A stretch of DNA of 64,000 nucleotides, from positions 3,321,779-3,385,778 of the forward strand of contig OZ026570.1 of NCBI GenBank assembly GCA_964020155.1, written 5' to 3'. Each line of letters opens with the position of its first letter. Within the stretch, counting starts at the first letter, position 1. Below the pieces are notes generated by a model. That model was not told the DNA's origin, searched no databases, and saw only the letters and a program-made list of their open reading frames with translations. This stretch comes from Chondrilla cf. caribensis. Taxonomy: Eukaryota > Porifera > Demospongiae > Chondrillida > Chondrillidae. This document shows, in pieces, positions 62,161 to 64,000 of the stretch. The translations under genes were made by a program, and so were the position numbers.

Positions 62161-62884
62161 GTTCTACATTAAGTACAAGTATGTATACATCACATTCCAT
62201 GTACTGTATGTAATGCAGTTGATATGTATGTACACCTTACAATATTATTATATCTCAGTCTTGCGGACCACAACACTTGCTCAAACGTAGAATAGTTGCT
62301 CACAGAACGTCTTAGTGTGAAGAATGCCCACCTTTGCATGCCATAGGTTCACCACTCATGGATCCGGTGGAGGAGACTGGTGGAAAGAGCCGGAATCAAA
62401 CCAGCCAGTGTGTGACGGGTAGCCAAGACAACAGCTTTACAAAAAAGGAAGATAGAAAACAGGATAAGCAGGAGATTAACATCAAAGTCACTGTCGAAAT
62501 AAAAATTGAGTAGTAGCCCACTAAAATTAATGACACCTCTACTGAGAGAATCGTTATGTAGTGTGTATTAAAAGAAACTATGTTACCTAATGTCATAGCT
62601 AGTGATGTGTATGTATTGAGAACATTTGCTGTACACGCTGGTGCTCTCAAATGAGGCATTCTACCAGTTCTGGGTTGACATGTATGTAATACTTGAGCTA
62701 ATACAATTCTCAACCATCGTTCTGATGGAGGCTAACACCAGTGAAAGTTATCATTTGATGTCTGCTTCAAGGGTAAGAGGAGGACATTTGCTCTTCATAA
62801 ACATACTCAAATTAGCGGAGTACATAGAGTGTTAGTGAGCACTCTTCTTAGATTATCCTTAGATTTTGTTTACTTCTTGTAATA

Positions 62885-63158
62885 CAGTGCAACTTGCTTC
62901 ATAAGTACCTGGGTTAGTACATACTCCTGGTTAGTGAGTACCTGTGTTAGTACATACTCCTGGTTAGTGAGTACCTGGGTTAGTACATACTCCTGGTTAG
63001 TGAGTACCTGGGTTAGTACATACTCCTGGGTAGTGAGTACACCTCACTTAGTCCCTAGCTCATGTACACCATGTCAAACAGTACTGATAGTAAGTACCTC
63101 TGAGAAGAAATACAGATTTGGTGTGCCCTTCAAGGTACTAACTAAGCAAGTATGACTG
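62885..63158. mobile_element. MITE with internal repeats, right duplication copy
   Basis: Equivalent of 49897-50133 with one more internal GAGTACCTGGGTTAGTACA unit. It ends GACTG followed by TA. Confidence 0.78.
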
Positions 63159-63573
63159 TATTTGTGCACGGTACGGTAACAAATCTACTGGTCTAACAAT
63201 ACAGACACTATAAACGCTCCGGAAAATGGCCGAGTAGTGAAGCATGAGGGACCTTATATCAAAAGATTGCCTGTTCATCCTAAATAATTACCTCGATATG
63301 ACAACTTCCAACCTATCCGTATCGCAGCCCGCCACAAACATCTTAACGATCGAACATGAGATGAAATGTGCTTCGGAACGTAGATGCTCGAATACCTTGG
63401 TACGGGAACAGCGCCAATATGTGTCACGTGTCGGTCACCTGACCTGCACGTGCTGTTTCCACTAATGTACGCTCGCCCCGGTGCAACCTTGGCTGTACAG
63501 TACTTCCTCTGGTGAGCCCTGTTGATTGGCTTGGAATTTAGAAGATTTGGATAACTCCCCCGACAAGCTTGCA

Positions 63574-63812
63574 ATGGCAGGGTTTAACGACGCATACGAC
63601 CTAGGCGAAGATCTTGGAAAGTGAGTTACATTCCACCTTTCACCGATGGACGACAGTCCTCGCCGGGAGATAACGGCATAGTTTCCTATTTATCGCTCGT
63701 TTCCTTGTACTTTATAGAGGGGCCTTCAGTATAGTCAAAAAGTGTGTAAAGAAGGGAACTGGAGAGGTATTTGCCGCTAAGATTATCAACACCACGAAGC
63801 TGAGTCAGAAAG
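63574..63812 (+). CDS. CAMK2: Calcium/calmodulin-dependent protein kinase II, first two coding exons (partial)
   Basis: Exon 1 (63574-63620) encodes MAGFNDAYDLGEDLGK up to donor AAA|GTGAGT. Exon 2 (63718-63812) begins after TTTATAG and encodes GAFSIVKKCVKKGTGEVFAA followed by KIINTTKLSQK, up to AAAG|GTACGT. The join keeps phase. The glycine-rich ATP loop LGKGAFSIV and the Lys of AAKIINT, followed by KLS, are diagnostic of the CaMKII kinase N-lobe (vertebrate AAKIINTKKLSARD). The kinase phosphorylates Ser/Thr targets in response to Ca/calmodulin. The gene leaves the window to the right. Its 5' flank (up to about 63512) is the part duplicated at 47007-50489. Confidence 0.92.
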
Positions 63813-63900
63813 GTACGTACGTAGGTGGTGGGTGAGTGCTATTGTGTGAGGGGGCGAAGAGGTCCGTATCAGTTGTCTTTGGTGGTTTCTGTTGTTGCTG

Positions 63901-63902
<2 letters not shown>

Positions 63903-63965
<63 letters not shown>

Positions 63966-63968
63966 TGT

Positions 63969-64000
<32 letters not shown>
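63903..64000. repeat. (GT)n microsatellite in CaMKII intron 2
   Basis: A GT tract with one TGTATT interruption, cut by the window end. Confidence 0.97.

Larger units (their letters stand above)
59839..63512. repeat. 3.5-kb segmental duplication, right copy
   Basis: Direct copy of 47007-50489. It starts inside the last codons of an EEP-G copy (AACAGAAGCAATAGAG) and passes without a break into the CaMKII 5' end. It contains the same three arrays (60000-60310, 60360-60715, 61116-62160) and MITE, with changed unit numbers. Confidence 0.92.

Overview
The window is nuclear DNA from an invertebrate animal. It carries a many-exon importin beta-1 gene, the first exons of CaMKII and ANKIB1-like ankyrin genes. 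It also has GT-AG introns packed with (AC)n/(GT)n microsatellites and minisatellites, tRNA-derived SINEs, TA-flanked MITEs and DIRS-type retrotransposons. A sponge or similar early-branching or marine invertebrate fits the style, but the sequence alone does not name a species. There are no bacterial operons and no CRISPR array. Most long open frames are repeat artefacts.

Layout. (1) 1-4050: about 18 tandem copies of a ~207-bp satellite, each with a 35-bp near-perfect palindrome; the array runs off the left edge and ends at an inverted half unit. (2) 5094-20943, minus strand: a complete importin beta-1 (KPNB1) gene. I resolved 25 coding exons with consistent splice phases, giving 885 codons including the stop. 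Its introns hold at least eight minisatellites, several microsatellites and MITEs. Two of the minisatellites (after coding exons 14 and 24) have repeat units that contain the end of the preceding exon plus its splice donor. (3) 20944-23559: intergenic, repeat-rich. (4) 23560-47017, plus strand: a dispersed cluster of intronless endonuclease/exonuclease/phosphatase (EEP) fold genes. Four are intact (here EEP-A, -D, -F, -G), one is a full-length pseudogene (EEP-B) and two are fragments (EEP-C, -E). (5) 27893-38670, minus strand, between EEP-B and EEP-C: a decayed tandem triplication of an ANKIB1-like ankyrin gene ending in a UBA-like domain, with a tRNA-derived SINE in each unit. (6) 47007-63512: a ~3.5-kb segment present twice as a direct repeat. 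Between the copies lies a tail-to-tail pair of DIRS elements. Copy A (plus) is internally deleted but keeps both inverted terminal repeats. Copy B (minus) is 5' truncated but has an intact reverse transcriptase-RNase H-tyrosine recombinase frame. (7) 63574-64000: the first two coding exons of CaMKII, leaving the window on the right.

The importin and CaMKII genes are ordinary conserved genes. The unusual material is the EEP array with its fast-changing low-complexity tails, the minisatellites seeded on splice donors, and the DIRS inverted pair framed by a long direct duplication. That last structure could also be an uncollapsed-haplotype assembly artefact.
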